Positions 27,700-31,909 of a stretch of DNA of 31,909 nucleotides are shown here, piece by piece. The position numbers were made by a program, and so were the translations under genes. Position 1 is the first letter of the stretch, and the number at the start of each line of letters is the position of its first letter. The stretch covers positions 1 through 31,909 of the forward strand of contig JANBPK010000250.1 in the NCBI GenBank assembly GCA_027579435.1, written 5' to 3'. Source of the DNA: Candolleomyces eurysporus (lineage: Eukaryota > Basidiomycota > Agaricomycetes > Agaricales > Psathyrellaceae). The notes beneath the pieces were generated by a model that saw only the letters and a program-made list of their open reading frames with translations, was not told the DNA's origin and made no database searches.

Positions 27700-29701
27700 T
27701 CAAAGTTCACAACTATCGGATCTATCTTTGCGTCGAAGCACGTCCCTGAGGAAAAGGTCCTTGTGAAATCGATTACGAAGCAGCCACGTCCGGCTTGGTA
27801 CTTCCCAATCGGCTTTCTTGCAGTGACGCAAAATGGAATTCTGCCAAAGTTTGCATGTCGGGCTGCACCGGTACCAATGGCACTGGGAAAGGAGGTTAGT
27901 ATGCCATTGAAACAGAGTAATGGGGCTCACACTGTACCTGCCTATGAACATAGTAGAACTTCAACCTAATACGATCCTCTGAATGCGAAACACACCCCGA
28001 CGCCCACCAGTCAACAGAGGATGGGGAGAAATTGAGTTGGGAGGTAAACCGCCCAATATCAGGCATGAACAGGTTGAAGAAGAGATGAAGGAATTTCTCC
28101 TGGTCCGACGGACGGGATGCCGGTAAACCTTTGTCTGTGAAACACAGGGTCAATGTACAAATCTATCATATTAACATGATGAAAATATGTACTCACACAC
28201 GCAGATATCGGAGAACCTGACCCAGAGGAACTCTGCACGCTGCATATCTCCAACATAAATCGGCCCGCAGCGGCCCTTGCTGCCCAGAAAGTCGTACAAG
28301 GATCTATGGTAAGGTCTATATGGTGTTTCGAAGTCGTCGGAAGGAGGTACGTTAATCAAGGAGTAAAGGTCTCCCAGCACATGCTCTGCGTCGGTGTCGT
28401 CCGTTTGAAGCAAAAGATTGAGAAGAAAGGCAGAAGGTGTCCGATGCATGTGGAAGAAGAGATTGTGGGGAATTTCTCCTTTGATAATCCAAAGCCACTT
28501 CACAGCCAGTATAGTATTTGGGGCGGACTGCAAGATATGGGTGTAAAAGGTGTCAAGGTGGGAGAACGGGTTCGTTCCTGAGCTTGGCGTCACTTTCAAC
28601 ACCTGGTCAAGGAGGGCATGAGGACTCCCGTGACGAGAGGTGGTAATATATCGAATGACAGTTGCTGCATAAATGAACTGGCCAGAGGCTTGGTTGAGCA
28701 AAGTGACAAGGCTTTCCGGGGAAGGCCATGATGGGCTGAGATTGTAGCGACGCTGAATTTCACTGAACTTGGCTTTGAGGAACAAAGTGATGTCGGCGTC
28801 GGGGTTGTACTTCTCGTCCAGTACAAGAGAGGGAGCGAACGATGACCTGTGGCTTTCGTTGTTGAAGAAATCCCGGAAAACACGTTCTGGGCGGCTGGCG
28901 ATGACGATTCGGAAGGGAAACGCAGGGTCGAGGGCGGCTTCCCGCAGGACTTGTAAGATCTCCAATTGGTCTTCCTCCTTTGTTCGCTCGATTGACTCTC
29001 CAGCGCGTGGAGAGACATGAGAGCCGACGTACTGCTCTACCTCGCACTCATCGACCCCGTCGACCAACACGACGCCTGGCACGTTCAATTCGACCGTGAC
29101 CTGTCGCAGCGGCGTCAGGATGAGTGCCTCCATCTGGACATGAAGGTTTTTCTTGAACAAAAGTGGATCATTCTGAATGGCTTGTGACAGGGGACCCTTG
29201 AGTGCTGGTAGGCACTGCGCGAACTGATACGCCAGGGTGGGGATGAATGCTGTCTTCCTTCGACGGTCCGGGGATGCTGACGCCGAAAAAAAGAATGTCA
29301 CGACAAGGACTCGGACATCACCCTGCTTGCACGTATCTGCCACTGACCCCATAATGGCGGATTTCCCGGTGCCTGCGGGACCTGTGAGCCATTTTATTTT
29401 CGTCATCTCCTGCGCTGGGTCTGAGTCGCCGTGGACGATCCAGCTGTAAATCTCGTCTTGGACTGCGACCCGAGTTTCTGGATGGCATCTAGGCGCGTCG
29501 CAGCGTTCGGCCGAGTCGTGCAAGGCCCCCGGCGCGATTTGGGATGTGAGATCTGGGACAGGAGGTTGTAAATTAAGCAGGAACTCGGCAGATAAGCTCA
29601 GAGCACTCACCGTTGAGAGGATCACCAACGGAAGGTGATACATGTATCACTCGAAGCTCATTCACGGAGACATCGCGAGCGTTGGTGAAGAAGCTGGTCA
29701 T
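27700..29701 (-). CDS. NACHT NLR copy G, intact (608 aa)
   Basis: Exons are 29611-29701, 28197-29552, 27938-28134 and 27700-27882. Introns are 58, 62 and 55 nt, phases 1, 1 and 0. The N-terminus is MTSFFTNARDVSVNELRVIH, the subtype shared with B. The block reads APRCHPETRVAVQ, with Walker A GPAGTGKSAIMG, Walker B GVVLVDGVDECE and ASRPERVF. The segment after Walker A carries two extra residues (KQGDVRVLVVTFFF) and the SASASPDRRRKTA variant of A and D. The patch after KWLWIIKG is EIPHNLFFHMHRTPS. The exon 2 donor differs (phase-1 T instead of C), changing the junction codon from His to Tyr. The C-terminal part is VDWWASGC, then CHWYRCSPTCKLW, ending KDRSDSCEL. No lesion is seen, so this is a good candidate for a functional member. 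Role by family: STAND-type switch; ligand unknown. Confidence 0.9.
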
Positions 29702-29756
29702 TGTCGATGACAGGCAGGGGAACGTTCAGGGAATGTATTCCGTTACAGGGTTTGGT

Positions 29757-29764
29757 GTTTTATT
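29757..29764 (-). promoter_or_regulatory. TATA-like element of copy G
   Basis: The minus strand reads AATAAAAC 56 nt upstream of the copy G start codon, inside the conserved 5' block. Confidence 0.35.
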
Positions 29765-29934
29765 CCAAAGTACTAGGCGCCAAGGCTGTGCCTATCATAG
29801 TAGGAAGTGCACGGTGTTACGTGTAGTTTCTGAGCTTGGAAGTCATGCACCTGTCATTCGAGCTGAAATCTTCTGACTCGGATTGTATACATCTTACATC
29901 TTGTTTGATAATTGAGGCAAGAACATGAAAGACA

Positions 29935-30778
29935 GACTGGTGAAGTTTCCAAAGTTGATGCGCCCTCAACGACATCCACCCCCAAGCAGACTGGACAGGA
30001 AAGTCCTATTAGAAAACCTGTCATATGCCGCCTTGGTTACTGCGTGCCAACATTGACTAACTGCTGGGATGTCCATTTGTTAGAAGTTTCACACCCGAGG
30101 GGTAACATAAGATACTTCGCCCGCAGCCATTATCTGATTCTGCTAGCGCCCTACCAGGCACTGCTTCCAGGAGGGGAATAATCCTAGGACAGGTTCATTG
30201 ACTCCGAATGGACTTGGCAAATGTGTTTCTTGGAAACACCTGTTCGGCTAGAGATCGTCAGGTACAGATAGAATCCTGTGCCCTTGCTAGGATCTATTGT
30301 TCTAAGCGACGCTTGGGTATTAGGAGGCTGAGATTCCAGCTCCTTATAGTCGTTTGCGTAGGTTCTGTCAGTTGTGTTTTGCTCGAGCAGAATGGTGTGA
30401 CGTAATGGCTTGTAATTCGTAATGTCACGCTAGCCCCAATGTCAGATTTGCCTCTGAGCCTGATCATGTTCAAGAACTACAATTGACTCAACTTGGTGGT
30501 GTGGCAGTCTTGCCAGCGGTTACAGCCCGTCTCGCAAAGAATGAGACTGACAGAAGTTATGCAAACGACTGCGGATACTCCTGTATATATGCAAACTTTG
30601 CTACTATTGAGATTGTTGCCAGATGCCGAAGATGGTACGTCAGTTGTTTACGTGCATCACCATCCAATCCCAACGGCTCTGCCGTTTCCCCAGGCGTGTA
30701 TACCTGGACTGGCTGTGCAATCAACTATTCCTCGTGTCAACCTTTCCGCCGCTGAACATTCCTGGTCATGACACAATT
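29935..30778. other. Insertion-like segment unique to spacer G-H
   Basis: The conserved upstream block is followed to about 29935 (AAGACAGACTGG). It resumes at about 30778 (GCCGTAGTACTAGTAGCCCT, then GATTGGCCAACCCACAATCC). The 840 bp between has no match in the other spacers. It contains several overlapping short open frames, including 29912-30181, 30208-30405 and two overlapping ones at 30483-30755 and 30493-30771. None has a recognisable motif. No terminal repeats or target-site duplication could be defined by eye. A degraded transposon or solo LTR is possible but unproven. Confidence 0.4.
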
Positions 30779-30799
30779 GCCGTAGTACTAGTAGCCCTC

Positions 30800-31180
30800 T
30801 AACCCATGGCTTCGATTGGCCAACCCACAATCCATCAGTGGTGCATCGTCAAATCCCGGCGCGGCAGTTTCGTCTCATTTCTCTTGTTCGCCGACATTCT
30901 TTGCTGGCAATCGAAAGGTTAGTATTTCGTTTCAAATTTTGCAGAAGAAGGAGCTGAGACGGAGGGACAGCTTTCGTGCCAAAGCCAGGAGCAGGAGGGA
31001 TAACAACAACGACCTCCCCCGAAGTTGTGTCCAGCTCGCAATTTCGATTCTCCTTTAGCGACTCTTAAAGACAGATATCATGACCTGGGTTAAATCGACA
31101 CGGTATACGGTTCGCTCAACTGCACAGGCCGTCAAGCTCAGCTCTAGTCGACGCCAGCGGGAGGTTCACGTCAACTTGAA
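30800..31180 (+). pseudogene. Remnant of upstream block and relic start, spacer G-H
   Basis: Matches the beginning of the relic region of the other spacers (AAATCCCGGCGCGGC, CAGATATCATGACCTGGG near the ATGGAAGCC of other copies, and AGCTCAGCTCTAGTCGACGC at about 31136-31155). It stops at about 31177 (GTCAACTTGAAG). The rest of the Pro/Ser/His-rich relic is absent, so this spacer has lost it or never had it. Confidence 0.4.
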
Positions 31181-31289
31181 GAATTTGTAAAGAGTAAGAA
31201 TTGATGGTCCAAGGAAAGAAGGGGTTCGACCGCTGACCTGTCGATCGAATCACACACTGCATATGGAAAGGACGTAGATCATTAGGCGA

Positions 31290-31519
31290 TCGCCATCTCC
31301 TTACTTGTGCTCATTCGGACAGAAAAGCGCGGTGCCTCGAAGGATATTACTTATTCAAGTCGGATCTAAAGTCTACCGTCCTCAGGTAGTCAGAGTGGGA
31401 TAGACGCTAGGACAAGATAGCAAGATAATTTACTCTATTGTAACAAATAGGTTCCTGTGGGTTCCCTATGCACATTCGGGCTCTTAAACATGTAGCTATA
31501 GCGTCGAAGCTGATGTGGG
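31290..31519. repeat. 3' flanking module of copy H
   Basis: Downstream flank most similar to that of copy B (CGAAGGATATTACTTATTCA, GTCTACCGTCCTCAGGT, GGGATAGACG). It also carries the GCAAGATAATTTACTCTA segment of E and F. No gene is seen. Confidence 0.5.
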
Positions 31520-31909
31520 TCAAGATTCACGACTATGTGCATCCGCCTTGCGTCGAAGCACGTCGTCAGGGTCAAGGTGCTTGTTAAATCGATTACGAAG
31601 GAGCCACATCCGGCTTGGGACTTCCCAATCGGCTTGCTTGCAGTGACGCAAAATAGAATTCCGCCAAAGTTTGCATGTTGGGCTGCACCGGTACCAGTGG
31701 CACTGGGAAAGGAGGTCAGTATACCATGCAAACAGAGGAATGAGGGTCACACTGTACCGGCCAATGTACATAGTAGAACGTCAACCTTATACGTTCCTCT
31801 GAATGTAAAACGCACCCCGACGCCCACCAGTCAACAGAGGATGGGGCCAAATTGAGTTGGGGGGTAAACTGCGGGATACTAGGCACAGCCAGGGTGAAAA
31901 AGAAATGAA
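31520..31909 (-). CDS. NACHT NLR copy H, 3' part (cut by window end)
   Basis: Only exon 3 (from 31758 to the right edge) and exon 4 (31520-31702) are visible, with intron 3 at 31703-31757 (55 nt, donor GTACAG, acceptor CCCAG). The protein shows LAPSSVDWWASGCVLHSEE, then a variable end YYVHWP before the intron, then CHWYRCSPTCKLWRNS, ending KADAHSRES. Several differences from other copies fall in third codon positions of exon 4 (for example CAC for CAT, TCT for TCC, GTC for GTA), which supports this frame. NACHT lies outside the window; membership is inferred from the tail. Confidence 0.8.

Noticed and set aside
1..31909. tRNA, rRNA or other structured RNA genes
   Set aside because: No cloverleaf-like or rRNA-like sequence was recognised by eye; a dedicated covariance search was not possible.

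Overview
The window is nuclear DNA from a filamentous fungus, most likely a mushroom-forming basidiomycete (Agaricomycetes). Genes are split by 50-70 nt introns with GTGAGT/GTAAGT-like donors, CTAAT/CTGAC-like branch points and CAG/TAG acceptors. The dominant proteins are NACHT-type NLR/STAND NTPases of the kind that is strongly expanded in Agaricomycetes, with the signatures APKCHPETRVAVQ, GPAGTGKS and ASRPERVF. No bacterial operons, rRNA, tRNA or CRISPR were seen.

Layout: eight homologous NACHT genes, here named A to H, lie head-to-tail on the minus strand. They are A (5' part only, 1-492), B (2906-4917), C (8686-10699), D (12957-14971), E (18559-20556), F (23226-25252), G (27700-29701) and H (3' part only, 31520-31909). 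The start-to-start period is 4.3-5.8 kb. I resolved one shared four-exon gene model: a short exon 1 (91-97 nt), a large NACHT exon 2 (about 1.36 kb), exon 3 (197-203 nt) and exon 4 (177-192 nt). The junction phases agree in every copy and the proteins are 608-616 residues. C, E and G are intact. B is intact if two single N characters are treated as base-caller padding. D has a one-base homopolymer frameshift. F has an in-frame stop inside NACHT.

The spacers (1.8-3.8 kb) are also repeats. Each begins, at the 5' side of a NACHT gene, with a conserved promoter block that usually carries an AATAAAAG/TATAAAAG element 45-60 nt before the ATG. Most then hold a decayed plus-strand, Pro/Ser/His-rich gene relic, possibly of a metal (zinc) transporter. 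They end with a conserved 3' module next to the following NACHT gene. The D-E and E-F spacers additionally carry minus-strand relics that I recognise as the nuclear cap-binding protein CBP80 (NCBP1). The B-C, F-G and G-H spacers contain segments with no counterpart in the others.

Taken together this looks like a young, actively recombining NLR cluster that has carried and degraded fragments of neighbouring genes. The NACHT core is conserved. Short patches after KWLWIIKG, at the end of exon 3 and at the C-terminus differ sharply between copies, as expected for diversifying recognition or regulatory surfaces. The role in self/non-self recognition or programmed cell death is inferred from the family and is not shown by the sequence.
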